Part shown: positions 53,883 through 63,895 of the stretch, in pieces
Layout: each line of letters begins with the position of its first letter
Position numbering within the stretch: position 1 is the stretch's first letter
DNA from: Metallosphaera sedula DSM 5348
GTDB taxonomy: Archaea > Thermoproteota > Thermoprotei_A > Sulfolobales > Sulfolobaceae
Assembly (NCBI RefSeq): GCF_000016605.1
Contig: NC_009440.1
Span: forward strand, 1,377,789-1,441,788
Length of the DNA: 64,000 nucleotides
Direction: 5' to 3'
The notes under the pieces: model-generated
Databases searched by the model: none
Told to the model about the DNA's origin: nothing
The model's input: only the letters and a program-made list of their open reading frames with translations
Made by a program: the position numbers and the translations under genes

Positions 53883-55520
53883 TTATTTTCTCTTCATAAA
53901 GATTGCTATTGCTGCCACAACGATTATTACAACTACAACGATCCCGATATATAGCGGCGTGTTTCCTGAGCTTGGAGAAGTCGAGGAAGGAGACGTAGTG
54001 GACGTGGATGTACTGGATGTTGTAGATGTGCTAGATGTGGTGGTAGGTGTTGCCCCGTAAACTGCATAGTAGGTATTTGACGGATCGTCATAGACCACGA
54101 GCTTACCGTTCACCACGAAGTAGTTGGTGGAGTTCAAGGCAACCAGAGTCCCATTAACCTCCTTGTAGACCGCAACGCTCTCATTCTTCAACAAAGTGAC
54201 GTTAAACAATATACTTCCATTGGCATTTACCACTATCTTCTGGGCTGGATACTGATGACCGGTCATGTTGATTATTGTTTCAGTAACGTTCTCTGGCCTG
54301 ACTACGGTTACATTAATGGTTCTTCCGCTGGGAGTAATCACAAAGAAATCATACGTGCCGTTGATTGATACCTCGACCAGGTGAGCGCCATTACCATGAC
54401 CATGTTCCACTACGTATACTGGATGAGTTAGATTAACGTAGGCGGTAGACTCAGCGGAATCATTGGAAGTTATCACAACCACCACTGGTACGCCATGAAC
54501 CTCTACCTCGGCCTCTGTCTCAGCTTTAGGCGGAGTCACGTGGCCTGTAACCATTTTTAGTTCTCCAGCAACTAAGCTTGAGAAAGAGTTAGACACAATC
54601 CCGTGCCTGCTCCCTTCCTTGGAAAGGTAACTGTTGTGGACGTAGCCTAGCACTGTACCGTTCACTCCAAAGAACTCGATTGTGGAGAATTGGTAGTAGG
54701 AGTTTCCTGACACACCGAACTTACCAAACCCTAGATCCATTAGGGCAAATCCTTCACCCTTCCAAACCAGGGCTGGAACCAGTGAACCGTTAAAGTAGGC
54801 TAGGGTGGTGTTGTAATTGGTTGTGGCATTTACGCTTTCATTACTTACCTGTAGCTCATCCTCCTCTGGTGCATACCTCCTTGGGAAGTTTTGCTGAACC
54901 TCGACTTCCCTAGTGGAGTGAGCTATTGCGGTAGGGGTTACCTGGACTAAGTTCAGACTCTCGCTGAACTCATGGTTGCCCAAGGCGAGCGGTAGTGTGA
55001 CGTTAACTAGGGATGTTCCATTACTAAAGACTAGGGTAAGAGTGCCTGTTTCGTTCACGTAGGCCTGTGTGGTGATAGAGGAATTGGAGCTTGCGAATCC
55101 AGCCCAAACCAATTCCGTCATTCCAGAGGTGTTCACTATTAGTCTAATGAGCTGAGGTATTTCTGACGTCACTGTCAGGGTCCCGGCTTGAGAGAGACTA
55201 ACACTGATATTGCCCTTGTAGTTCTTTACGCTACCGAGATTGAGCTGGTATAGCGTTGAACTGCCCTCTGCCTTAACGCTTTCGCCTGAGTAAGTGGAAG
55301 TGTAGGTCGCGTTAGATACGTAATAATAAACTGTACCATTTAGATCTTGAAGCCCACGAATTCCGTGAAGTGAAAGTCCTACGTCGTAGACGCTGTCGTA
55401 TCTCTGGTAAGCTACAGTCAGGTTACTCTGACCAGAACCTGAGATCGTGGATACTGCAAAAATTGATGCAAATAGTCCCAACATTAGAAGGGCTAGTGCA
55501 GGGATTAGGAGTTTTTTCAT
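53883..55520 (-). CDS. Secreted, C-terminally anchored surface protein
   Basis: From the ATG at 55520 the protein starts with a signal peptide (KKLLIPALALLMLGLFASIFA) and has many Asn-x-Ser/Thr sites over about 480 residues of beta-rich sequence. A Thr/Ser-rich stretch (TTTSSTSTTSSTSTSTTS region) and a membrane helix with a KRK end follow, the same layout as the thermopsin-like neighbour. No named domain recognised, but the residue pattern of the middle region with repeated beta strands would fit a cell-envelope protein. Earlier in-frame starts (55583, 55544) lack a better signal peptide. Possibly one of a surface-protein pair with the protease. Confidence 0.65.
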   Translation of the reverse strand: MKKLLIPALALLMLGLFASIFAVSTISGSGQSNLTVAYQRYDSVYDVGLSLHGIRGLQDLNGTVYYYVSNATYTSTYSGESVKAEGSSTLYQLNLGSVKNYKGNISVSLSQAGTLTVTSEIPQLIRLIVNTSGMTELVWAGFASSNSSITTQAYVNETGTLTLVFSNGTSLVNVTLPLALGNHEFSESLNLVQVTPTAIAHSTREVEVQQNFPRRYAPEEDELQVSNESVNATTNYNTTLAYFNGSLVPALVWKGEGFALMDLGFGKFGVSGNSYYQFSTIEFFGVNGTVLGYVHNSYLSKEGSRHGIVSNSFSSLVAGELKMVTGHVTPPKAETEAEVEVHGVPVVVVITSNDSAESTAYVNLTHPVYVVEHGHGNGAHLVEVSINGTYDFFVITPSGRTINVTVVRPENVTETIINMTGHQYPAQKIVVNANGSILFNVTLLKNESVAVYKEVNGTLVALNSTNYFVVNGKLVVYDDPSNTYYAVYGATPTTTSSTSTTSSTSTSTTSPSSTSPSSGNTPLYIGIVVVVIIVVAAIAIFMKRK

Positions 55521-55681
55521 CTTTATCCAAGAGGAATTCAACATTCCTCTATTTAAGACTGTTCCGATGGCTATACGTTCCACTTAACTGAAACGCGAGA
55601 ATAATTGAGTTAATTAATAAAACGATATAAAAATATCTAATTTTTATCTTAAGTAGGAAAAATAAGAACTATTTTATTCTT

Positions 55682-56998
55682 CTACTTAGTTTGTATCCCA
55701 GGCTTGATAAGTTTACTAAGATCCAGAATATCATCTATTTGTTTATCACTAAATCCTAGTTCCTTTAGGGCCTCCCTGATCGACATCCCACGATTTAGCA
55801 TTTTCCCTATTTGAGACGCCTTATCATATCCCACAATAGGGGAGATCACAGTAACTAGAGCCGGGCTACTCTCAGCGTATCTCTTCATCTTTTCCTGATT
55901 GGGAACCATGCCCTTTACTAACAGGGAGGAGAACTTGTTTAGACCTTCGGAAAGGAGATCAACTTGGGTCACGACGTTTTGGCCTATCAAGGGAACTCCC
56001 ATTGCTAGCTCGAACTCCCCAAGGTTAGACGCAAACTGGTTGGCTTGATCTAGGCCCACCACCTGGGCAGCGATTAACATTGAGGCCTCTGCAGTAACCG
56101 GATTTGTCTTACCCGGCATAATGCTACTCCCAGCAATTTCCTCCTGTGTGGGAAGGTCTATCTCGCCTATGGCCGTCATGGGTCCTGAGAACATTAACCT
56201 AAAGTCCTGGGCCATCCTGTAAAGTTCTACAGCGATTGTTCTCATGATCCCGCTTAGGGTTAGGAGGTCTGTGAGAAATCTTAGGCCCCTGAATGGGTTG
56301 GCCAAGGTGAATCCTAGCCCTGTAACCTGATTGATAACCGTGATAACTGTTTCCCTGAACTTGGGATGGGAGTTTACACCGGTGCCTACCGCAGTCCCTC
56401 CAAGGGGAATCTCCTTAACGTACTCAAGAACAGTTTTAAGCATGTTAAGATCGTGAGATAGGGCATCGGCATAGGCATGAAGTTCTTGGCCAAGGGTGAC
56501 GGGCATCGCATCCCTTAAATGTGTCCTACCTGACTTTATCACAGATGAGTACTTATCTCCAGTCTCTCTTAGAGAGCTGATTATTCCCTCTAGGGCTGGA
56601 ATTAACTTGTCCTGAACTTGCTTCACTGCGCCGATCCTGATAGCCGTGGGGACCGTATCGTTGGAGGATTGACTCATGTTTACGTGGTCGTTGGGATGGA
56701 CCTTGAGGCCCGAAATTTGAGAAGACCTCTCGGCTAGGACCTCGTTAACGTTCATGTTAAGTCCTGTTCCAGAACCAGTCTGAAATACGTCAAGAACAAT
56801 CTTATCATCGAGTTTACCCTCCATGAGTTCCATGGATGCCTGTTCAATGGCCTTTCCTATCTGCTGATCCAGAATTCCCAAGGTCGCGTTAGCCCTGGCA
56901 CACGAATACTTTACAACGCCCATAGCAAAAATTAGAGATCTGTGAAACTTTGTTCCTGTGTTCATGAAAAGTTTGGGAGCACTTTCTGTGTATTTCAT
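55682..56998 (-). CDS. fumC: Fumarate hydratase, class II
   Basis: The 438-residue enzyme converts fumarate and malate. It has the superfamily signature [15 protein letters not shown], the catalytic-site [17 protein letters not shown] and the second-site [13 protein letters not shown] region. In this organism it serves the oxidative citric acid cycle and the link of the 3HP/4HB cycle's succinate to oxaloacetate. It begins 26 bases after a TATA-like box. Length is as usual for class II. Confidence 0.95.
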   Translation of the reverse strand: MKYTESAPKLFMNTGTKFHRSLIFAMGVVKYSCARANATLGILDQQIGKAIEQASMELMEGKLDDKIVLDVFQTGSGTGLNMNVNEVLAERSSQISGLKVHPNDHVNMSQSSNDTVPTAIRIGAVKQVQDKLIPALEGIISSLRETGDKYSSVIKSGRTHLRDAMPVTLGQELHAYADALSHDLNMLKTVLEYVKEIPLGGTAVGTGVNSHPKFRETVITVINQVTGLGFTLANPFRGLRFLTDLLTLSGIMRTIAVELYRMAQDFRLMFSGPMTAIGEIDLPTQEEIAGSSIMPGKTNPVTAEASMLIAAQVVGLDQANQFASNLGEFELAMGVPLIGQNVVTQVDLLSEGLNKFSSLLVKGMVPNQEKMKRYAESSPALVTVISPIVGYDKASQIGKMLNRGMSIREALKELGFSDKQIDDILDLSKLIKPGIQTK

Positions 56999-57019
56999 GG
57001 GATAGAAAGGTCAAATGAA

Positions 57020-57028
57020 CATATAGGT
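57020..57028 (-). promoter_or_regulatory. TATA-like box of fumC
   Basis: On the minus strand CCTATATGT is centred about 26 bases before the ATG at 56998, consistent with a leaderless start. Confidence 0.5.
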
Positions 57029-57102
57029 TTTCCTCAGCCTGTGAGAAAGGTAAGGTAGGGATTGATAGTTTCCAAGCTGAGTCTTGTTGACTAGAAGGAA
57101 CA

Positions 57103-57960
57103 CTAAACCAGGATACTCCAGTGATCCAGAATTCTCTTTAACTTCTTCACAATACTAGGTACATCCGCAGTAGGGAAATACTCCCATCCGTGGAGCTCGC
57201 TCTCCTCCGATGTATAAACCTTGCTCCACTTGACTCCGTGTATATAATATGCGTAAATTGGTTTGACCGCTTCCATGAGTTTCATGAAGGAGCTCAGATC
57301 CTCTGTCTTCACCATGTAGCTCCCCTTATCACTCTCCTCAACCACGGGAACCCCCTCATAGGACTCTAGACCCTCAAGTTCGCCCTCCGCTAAAGACACG
57401 TGTAACCTGTACCCATTATCATACTCGACCAGGAACGCGAGGGGTTTCATCCCCACTGCTTGGCTATACAACTTGATAAGTTCCTCGGTTTCAACCCTCT
57501 TAGTGAACGTAACAACCTTGTGTGGGCGGGGGTAAAGTTTCATCGAGGCCTCGGTGAACCCTCCAAGAAGACCCTTTGAACCAATCAACCCCTTCCACTT
57601 TAAGATTCCCACAGGGGTTACTATCTTAGCCCATTGTGTGAACATGTAGGGAGTTCCGTATCCGGTTGAAATTGGATATGCCTCATTCAGGGCAAGCAAT
57701 CCCCCTACGGTACCGTCATACAGTGACGGGAAAAGAAGATCAGAGGACATAGCTTCCTCCCTTATCTTGGTAACAGAGGACCCAGCCTGAGCAATTACTT
57801 CCTGCCCCTTTATCTCAAAGTCTGCCATCTTTAATGTGGACACCACTACGTCAGCCGTCTTATGAGAATGGGTTCCGGTTCCTATTACGGATACCGTTTT
57901 ACCCTCGGCCCTAGCGCTTCTAAGGATTTCCAGAAGTTCCATGTCATTGTTGATTTCCAT
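57103..57960 (-). CDS. FAD-linked oxidase, GlcD/GlcE-like
   Basis: The 285-residue protein has the FAD_binding_4 fold: SVIGTGTHSHKTADVVVSTL near the N-terminus and GTVGGLLALN after it. It is much shorter than GlcD and resembles GlcE, the second FAD subunit of glycolate oxidase, or a truncated form. The ATG at 57960 is preceded by GTGAT, a ribosome-binding-like site; the GTG at 57969 is the alternative. It is not in the same operon as the LutA/LutB-like genes but lies 1.2 kb from them, so a shared substrate is possible. Start of a lactate or glycolate oxidation system is inference. Confidence 0.7.
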   Translation of the reverse strand: MEINNDMELLEILRSARAEGKTVSVIGTGTHSHKTADVVVSTLKMADFEIKGQEVIAQAGSSVTKIREEAMSSDLLFPSLYDGTVGGLLALNEAYPISTGYGTPYMFTQWAKIVTPVGILKWKGLIGSKGLLGGFTEASMKLYPRPHKVVTFTKRVETEELIKLYSQAVGMKPLAFLVEYDNGYRLHVSLAEGELEGLESYEGVPVVEESDKGSYMVKTEDLSSFMKLMEAVKPIYAYYIHGVKWSKVYTSEESELHGWEYFPTADVPSIVKKLKRILDHWSILV

Positions 57961-58189
57961 ACTAATCACTTTCTTCGCGTATTCCTTAAAAGGGAAACCG
58001 CATTTTTCAACTCCTAAAGTCTCCTAAAGCGTGTCAGAATCTTCTTGCCATGGAAAACTAATTGTAAACCGATAGCCTGAACATTTGTCTCATTAACATG
58101 ATACTCTGTCTTGATCAGAGTACAACATACTGAAATTTCCATGGGCTTTCCCATGCCATCTCCTAAGAGTTCTCCAAACAAAAAGGAAA

Positions 58190-58198
58190 GATTTATAT
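58190..58198 (+). promoter_or_regulatory. TATA-like box of the NicO-type permease
   Basis: GATTTATAT, centred about 28 bases before the ATG at 58223. Confidence 0.5.
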
Positions 58199-58201
58199 TC
58201 T

Positions 58202-58216
58202 TTAGGGTTACCCTAA
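58202..58216. promoter_or_regulatory. Perfect operator TTAGGGT-T-ACCCTAA
   Basis: A perfect 15-base palindrome (7-bp arms around one base) lies between the TATA-like box and the start codon of the permease gene, where a bound repressor would block transcription initiation. The half-site resembles that of the 28-30 kb palindromes, but with the halves in the opposite order, so it is probably recognised by a different factor. Confidence 0.6.
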
Positions 58217-58222
58217 TATTTG

Positions 58223-59134
58223 ATGGAAATGAATCTGATTGAACTTGTCCTGAACCCTCCACAGAACCTTACTATCACCGAAATTCTAGTTATCTCTTTT
58301 ATTCTAGGTCTAATGCATGGAGCGACCCCTGATGAGCATACTTGGCCCATTACCTTCAGTTACGCAGTGGGAAAGTACAGCACCAAGGGAGGTATGAAGG
58401 CAGGGTTCCTATTCTCCCTGGGCTTTACCGTTCAGAGAGCGCTCCTGACTACTCTAGGATTCTTGGGGTTAGCTGAAATTTACAACAGGTATAACCTTGA
58501 CGGACCAGTATACATTATCGTGGGAATAGTTATGGCCATAGCCGGATCCTACATCCTTAAGGGAAGGTACATTCACCTACCCATAGACAAGTTGCTAGGT
58601 AGTGAACATCACGATCCCATGGCAGAGAGGAACGAATTGAAAGATCCACCAATAAAGATGACCATTGTACACGGATTGATCGCTGGGTTCGGTTTCGGAG
58701 CATATGCCTCCATCATTACCTTCGTGCTTGCACCCAGAATGCCAAGCGTGCTATTTGCCCCCTTACCTGGAGTGATGTTTGGTCTAGGCACCATGACCAT
58801 GCAGATAATCTTTGGGGCATTGTTTGCGAATCTAATGAAGGTGAAAAAGCTCACTGAGGATGACATCAAATACGTAGGTAGTAAAACTGCAGGAAGGGTT
58901 CTATACTACGGTGGGTTCACTTTCTCATTGGTTGGTCTACTGATCGTGCTCTTTCCTAGTATTGATAACTGGGCAGTATCCACCGGAATCTCGATACCTA
59001 ACCTCAATGCGATAGATGTGGGATTCCTCCTGGTCATTACTGTGGTTGGAGTGTTAGGTGTGATGAGCATGGTCATGAGTTACAGGGAAGTCACCAAAAC
59101 CAAGGGAAGACTAAGCAAGGAAACTAAAGCCTGA
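58223..59134 (+). CDS. Nickel/cobalt-type permease (NicO/UreH-like)
   Basis: The 303-residue protein has six or more membrane helices. The segment LGLMHGATPDEHTWPITFSYA resembles the His/Asp metal-selectivity motif in helix 2 of NiCoT and UreH-like permeases. It would take up or export divalent nickel or cobalt, though in this family the direction is not certain from sequence. A perfect palindromic operator sits right before it, which fits a metal-responsive repressor. No nickel enzyme is evident in the window. Confidence 0.65.
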   Translation: MEMNLIELVLNPPQNLTITEILVISFILGLMHGATPDEHTWPITFSYAVGKYSTKGGMKAGFLFSLGFTVQRALLTTLGFLGLAEIYNRYNLDGPVYIIVGIVMAIAGSYILKGRYIHLPIDKLLGSEHHDPMAERNELKDPPIKMTIVHGLIAGFGFGAYASIITFVLAPRMPSVLFAPLPGVMFGLGTMTMQIIFGALFANLMKVKKLTEDDIKYVGSKTAGRVLYYGGFTFSLVGLLIVLFPSIDNWAVSTGISIPNLNAIDVGFLLVITVVGVLGVMSMVMSYREVTKTKGRLSKETKA

Positions 59135-59142
59135 CATATTTA
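59135..59142 (+). promoter_or_regulatory. TATA-like box of the lutA-like gene
   Basis: CATATTTA lies about 25 bases before the ATG at 59164. Confidence 0.45.
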
Positions 59143-59163
59143 CCAGTTCAACTACTATGATTT

Positions 59164-60042
59164 ATGGAGAGCCTTAGATCCTTTCTCAAGCAAAGCCTGG
59201 ATAAGTATGGAATGCCCTTCCCCGTGGACAAGAGAGTTTGTTCAGGCTGGGCCAGAGACCTTCCACACGGTGGGGAGACCATAATTTTCACGTCATGTAT
59301 GTATCAGATTGAACCAGTAGTCCCTACGTTAAGTAAATTTTCTTCCATGGCGGGTGCCCTCACCGGGGCCCTCAAGGGACTCTCATCCTTCGCAAAGCTT
59401 GTTAAACCTCCCAAGGAGGAGATGGAGAGGGCGTACACGATCTTAAACAATATCGTGAATGCCCTCAGGAGAAGGGGAATCAACCCTGGGTACCTGTACG
59501 AGGATGAGCCCTATAGTGGCGCCCTCCTGTTGGAGTCAGGTCTGCTCGAGGATTTCGCAGATCACGCAAGAAAGGTGGCGTCGATGCTGAAGGAAAGGGG
59601 GGTAAAGAGAGTCATCACTGTTGATCCCCACACGCACAACGCCTTGACCAGATATGGCGAGTTCATCCCCTTTGATGTAGAGGTCGTGAACTATCTCCAG
59701 CTAGTGGATGTGGATAGGAAAATAGATGGAGAGTTCACGATCCACGACTCATGCCTCTACTCTAGGTTCCTGAACCTTAGGGATAGGTATAGGGAGCTCA
59801 TGTCTAAGTCCGGGATCAAGTTAAACGAAGACTTCCTTGTAACTGGGAGGGAGACCTCCACGTGCTGTGGTGGTCCCATAGCGCTAATCAACAGGGATCT
59901 AAGTGAATCCATAGCGGAGAAGAGAGCTCAGGACCTGAACAGACTGTCTAACAAGCTCCTGGTTATGTGTCCAATCTGTTACGTTACACTCTCACCTCAC
60001 TTTAAGGGAGAGGTAAAGGACCTTGCTGAGGTGATACTATGA
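59164..60042 (+). CDS. LutA-like / GlcF-like CCG-domain protein
   Basis: The 292-residue protein has one complete cysteine-rich (CCG) domain in its second half, with [22 protein letters not shown] and [10 protein letters not shown] as the cluster or haem ligands, and a first domain that keeps [12 protein letters not shown]. This is the pattern of LutA and of HdrB/GlcF-type subunits, which carry electrons in lactate or glycolate oxidation. It overlaps the next gene by 4 bases and has its own TATA-like box. Confidence 0.75.
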   Translation: MESLRSFLKQSLDKYGMPFPVDKRVCSGWARDLPHGGETIIFTSCMYQIEPVVPTLSKFSSMAGALTGALKGLSSFAKLVKPPKEEMERAYTILNNIVNALRRRGINPGYLYEDEPYSGALLLESGLLEDFADHARKVASMLKERGVKRVITVDPHTHNALTRYGEFIPFDVEVVNYLQLVDVDRKIDGEFTIHDSCLYSRFLNLRDRYRELMSKSGIKLNEDFLVTGRETSTCCGGPIALINRDLSESIAEKRAQDLNRLSNKLLVMCPICYVTLSPHFKGEVKDLAEVIL

Positions 60043-61166
60043 CCTGGGAAATCGCCATTGAAAGGACGATAAGGAACAACGTTCCCAGAGTTTACAATGT
60101 CTTAGAGAAGTATCCCTACATACTAGATCTTGCAAAGGAGCTGAGGAAGGCCAAGCTTGAGGTCCTGAACAATCTCGAGATGTACGTGGAACAGACGGTC
60201 GAGTCTATAAAGAGAATTGGTGGGGTTCCACACGTCGTTGGGGATTCTACGGAGGCGAGAGAGGTCATCTCCAAGATAATTGGGGATAGGAAGAGGGTTG
60301 TCATGGGCAAGTCCATGGTGGCCTTCGAAGTTGGATTAAGGGAACATCTCAAGAGCCTAGGAAAGGAGGTGTGGGAAACTGACCTAGGCGAGTTCCTGAT
60401 ACAGCTCGCCAACGAGCCACCCTCTCACATCATAGCCCCTGCGGTTCATATGTCAAAGGAGAGGGCTGAGGAACTGGTTAGAGAGGCGCTCGGTGGTCTT
60501 CCTCCCAATTCAACTCACGAACAGATCGTGGCAAGGGTGAGGGAGTTCCTGAGGGACAAGTTCGTCAACGCTGAGGTGGGAATAACGGGAGCAAACGCGA
60601 TAGCTGCCGATACTGGGTCAATCATCCTCGTGGAAAACGAGGGAAACATAAGGTTTACCACAGTGTCTCCTCCTCTTCATATTGCAGTGGCCGGTTTCGA
60701 GAAAATCGTACCTACCCTTCCACACGCTATGATGGAGGCCATGGTCCAAGCTGCATATGCGGGATTATATCCGCCCACCTATGTTAACCTGACCTCTGGA
60801 CCCAGTTCCACAGGTGATATTGAGATGAAGAGGGTTAGCCCAGCACATGGGCCCAAGGAGTTCCACCTTGTCCTGGTGGATAACGGGAGAGTGAAGGCGT
60901 CCAAAGATCCTGACCTGAGGGAGGCCTTACTTTGTATTAGGTGTGGTAGATGCCATCTACACTGCCCCGTGTATAGGGCGATGGATGGAAAATGGGGCGT
61001 TCCTCCCTACTCGGGTCCCATGGGCTCCATGTGGTCATATGTCGTGTTCGGCGATCCTAAACCCTCGCTACTCTGCACACACTCTGGGGGATGCAAGGAG
61101 GTTTGTCCCATGAAGATAAACATACCGAGGGTTCTAGAGAAGATAAAGGCTCGGGCGTGGAGCTAA
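60039..61166 (+). CDS. LutB-like iron-sulfur protein (LUD domain plus ferredoxin motif)
   Basis: The 375-residue protein starts with a LUD domain (about residues 40-290; [20 protein letters not shown] is typical) and ends with two iron-sulfur motifs. The first, [14 protein letters not shown], is complete. The second reads [13 protein letters not shown], where the second of four cysteines is Ser, so that site may hold a [3Fe-4S] cluster or nothing. LutB with LutA and LutC oxidises L-lactate in bacteria; no LutC is seen here, and the GlcE-like protein at 57.1 kb may be the flavin subunit. It overlaps the lutA-like gene. Confidence 0.8.
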   Translation: MTWEIAIERTIRNNVPRVYNVLEKYPYILDLAKELRKAKLEVLNNLEMYVEQTVESIKRIGGVPHVVGDSTEAREVISKIIGDRKRVVMGKSMVAFEVGLREHLKSLGKEVWETDLGEFLIQLANEPPSHIIAPAVHMSKERAEELVREALGGLPPNSTHEQIVARVREFLRDKFVNAEVGITGANAIAADTGSIILVENEGNIRFTTVSPPLHIAVAGFEKIVPTLPHAMMEAMVQAAYAGLYPPTYVNLTSGPSSTGDIEMKRVSPAHGPKEFHLVLVDNGRVKASKDPDLREALLCIRCGRCHLHCPVYRAMDGKWGVPPYSGPMGSMWSYVVFGDPKPSLLCTHSGGCKEVCPMKINIPRVLEKIKARAWS

Positions 61167-61234
61167 CTTTTAAGTTTTATTACTAATCCTTTCCCATAGA
61201 AAAATCTCTTATTGTCGCAACGCTATTAACTTGC

Positions 61235-63757
61235 ATGAAAATCGAGAAATCTAAGATAGGAAACGCTTACTACTACCCTCTATCTCAGCTCAAGGAGATG
61301 GGGTTTAACGTTGAAAAATATCCTTACTCTATTAAGATCCTGATAGAGAACGTACTCAGAAACCTTGACGGCGAGAAAATCACAGAGGAGGACCTTGAAG
61401 TTATAGCTGGATGGAAAACTGGTAAGGACTTCGCGTTTTCTCCCACTAGGGTCATAATGCAGGACTATACAGGAGTTCCTCTTCTGGTGGATCTCGCGGC
61501 AATGAGGTCAGAGCTACAGAGAAGAGGCAAGGATCCATCTCGCGTTAATCCAAGGTTACCCTCGGATTTAGTTATAGACCATTCCGTGCAGGTAGACTAC
61601 TTCGGGACGGAGTACTCCCTGTCCCTTAACATGAAGACAGAATTTGAGAGAAACAAGGAGAGATATAAATTCCTGAAGTGGGCCCAGGGAGCTTTCAGCA
61701 ACCTTAGGATAGTCCCTCCAGGAAATGGAATAATCCACCAGGTAAACCTGGAGTTCCTAAGTAAGGTTGTAGACCTTAGGGAACATAACGGTGTTCTCAC
61801 TGCGTTCCCAGAGATAGTGATTGGGACGGACTCCCATACAACCATGGCAGACGGTATTGGGGTTCTAGCCTGGGGGGTTGGAGGGCTTGAGGCAGAGGCT
61901 GTCATGCTCGGGGAACCATACTACATGACAGTACCTGAGGTAGTTGGTGTTAGGCTCACCGGAGAAGTGAGGGAAGGGGTAACTCCCACAGACGTAGTCC
62001 TATACATAACAGAAACGCTCAGGCGTAAGGGGGTAGTTGGGAAGTTTGTAGAGTTCTTCGGTCCTGCCCTATCCCACTTATCTGTGCCCGACAGGGCCAC
62101 CATCGGAAACATGGCTCCTGAGTACGGCGCCACCGTTGGTTACTTCCCCATAGACGAGGCGACCTTAAACTACCTGAGGGCCACGGACAGGGACGCTGAA
62201 ATCGTGGGAGAATATGCTAAGGCACAAGGCATCTTCTACGGGATTGAGCCTAACTATAGTGAGATGGTTAACATTAACCTCTCTGATGTGGAGCCATCCC
62301 TAGCAGGACCCAGAAACCCCGACGAAAGGGTACCCCTCAAGAAGATGGCCGAGATTAAAACCGGTAACAAGAGAGGGAAAAAGATTGCTGACGGTAGCGT
62401 AGTGTTGGCCTCAATCACGAGTTGTACCAACACGTCAAATCCCACAGTGATGTTGGGTGCAGGGATACTCGCGAGGAAGGCCGTTGCCATGGGCCTTAGG
62501 TCCATGAACTACGTCAAGACCAGTATGGCGCCTGGATCCCCCATTGTGGTGAAGTACTTGAACGAGGCTGGTCTAACTCCATATCTGGAGGCCTTAGGTT
62601 TTCACGTGGTGGGATTTGGGTGCACCACCTGCATCGGTAACGCCGGGCCCCTACCCAGCGACGTCGAGGAGGACCTAAAACAGGGGATTGAGGGATATGC
62701 AGTTATAAGCGGAAACAGGAATTTCGAGGGCAGAATAAATCCCCTACTGAAGGGAACTTATCTGGCTTCCCCGATCCTGGTGGTAGCCTATGCCCTCGCA
62801 GGAAGAATAAACATTAACTTCGAGACCGAGCCTGTGGGCGTGGACCCCAACGGGAGGCCGGTTTTCCTAAGGGACATCTGGCCCACAATGAAGGAGATCT
62901 CCTCTTACATTACACTGGCCTTAAACCCAAAGTTCTACAGTGAGCAAAAGGGGAGAATATTCGAGGGAGATGAGAACTGGAAATTATTACCTGTTGAGGG
63001 TGGTTTAACCTTTGCTTGGGATCCCAAGTCAACGTATATAGTTGAGCCTCCCTGGTTCAAGGAGAGCTCTGAATTCAAGGAGATAAGGAACGCAAGGATA
63101 CTAATGGTTCTGGGAGATAAGGTGACCACGGATCATATATCCCCAGCTGGTCCCATTGCCAAGGATTCAGACGCAGCGAAATACCTTGAGGAGAGGGGAA
63201 CAAAGGAACTTAACACATATGGTGCCAGGAGAGGAAACCACGAGGTTATGTTGAGGGGTGGATTCGCGAATCCTAAGGTCAAGAACCTTCTTGTAAACAA
63301 GGAGGGAGGGTTTACAGTGCATTACCCAGACGGTACTGTGGACACGGTTTACAGGGTTGCGATGAGGTACAAGAGCGAGGGAGTACCTCTGGTAATATTT
63401 GCCGGGAAGCAGTACGGGACAGGTAGTTCTAGGGATTGGGCGGCTAAGGTGACTGCACTCCTTGGAGTGAAGGCAGTGATCGCGGAAAGTTTCGAAAGGA
63501 TACACAGAAGTAATCTAGTGGCCATGGGTGTCATACCGATTGAGGCGGATTGGAAGTCCCTCAACCTTAAGGGGAACGAGGTTGTTGATGTGGAACTGGA
63601 TGAAATGAAACCGAGAACCACAGTGACCATAAAGATTAGAGGAGAGTCAGAGAGAACAATAAAGGGAATAGCTAGAATTGATACAAGGACGGAGCTGGAA
63701 TATGTAAAGCATGGGAATATACTCAACTACGTCTTCAAGAGACTTGTGCAGGACTAG
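61235..63757 (+). CDS. acnA: Aconitate hydratase (AcnA/IRP type)
   Basis: The 840-residue enzyme interconverts citrate and isocitrate through cis-aconitate. The three cluster cysteines are in TSCTNTSNP and FGCTTCIG, and the swivel domain carries GTGSSRDWAAKV; domain order is 1-2-3-linker-4 as in AcnA. It has slightly fewer residues than bacterial AcnA (about 890). Monocistronic, with a weak TATA-like run TCTTATTG about 26 bases before the start. With fumarase and the 3HP/4HB genes it belongs to the citric acid cycle enzymes of this cell. Confidence 0.95.
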   Translation: MKIEKSKIGNAYYYPLSQLKEMGFNVEKYPYSIKILIENVLRNLDGEKITEEDLEVIAGWKTGKDFAFSPTRVIMQDYTGVPLLVDLAAMRSELQRRGKDPSRVNPRLPSDLVIDHSVQVDYFGTEYSLSLNMKTEFERNKERYKFLKWAQGAFSNLRIVPPGNGIIHQVNLEFLSKVVDLREHNGVLTAFPEIVIGTDSHTTMADGIGVLAWGVGGLEAEAVMLGEPYYMTVPEVVGVRLTGEVREGVTPTDVVLYITETLRRKGVVGKFVEFFGPALSHLSVPDRATIGNMAPEYGATVGYFPIDEATLNYLRATDRDAEIVGEYAKAQGIFYGIEPNYSEMVNINLSDVEPSLAGPRNPDERVPLKKMAEIKTGNKRGKKIADGSVVLASITSCTNTSNPTVMLGAGILARKAVAMGLRSMNYVKTSMAPGSPIVVKYLNEAGLTPYLEALGFHVVGFGCTTCIGNAGPLPSDVEEDLKQGIEGYAVISGNRNFEGRINPLLKGTYLASPILVVAYALAGRININFETEPVGVDPNGRPVFLRDIWPTMKEISSYITLALNPKFYSEQKGRIFEGDENWKLLPVEGGLTFAWDPKSTYIVEPPWFKESSEFKEIRNARILMVLGDKVTTDHISPAGPIAKDSDAAKYLEERGTKELNTYGARRGNHEVMLRGGFANPKVKNLLVNKEGGFTVHYPDGTVDTVYRVAMRYKSEGVPLVIFAGKQYGTGSSRDWAAKVTALLGVKAVIAESFERIHRSNLVAMGVIPIEADWKSLNLKGNEVVDVELDEMKPRTTVTIKIRGESERTIKGIARIDTRTELEYVKHGNILNYVFKRLVQD

Positions 63758-63895
63758 TTCTATCAGGAACCGCAACTATGCATTAACTAGACCGGCTCTG
63801 TCTGCATGACTCTAGGCTGTTTTTCTTCCATATATTAACCCACAAGGAGAAAAGAGAAAAAGTAAAAACGGAGTATAACTTAAATAGGTTTGACT

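Noticed and set aside
58014-58262. 82-codon minus-strand open frame before the permease
   Set aside because: It overlaps the operator and start of the permease gene and has no likeness to known proteins.
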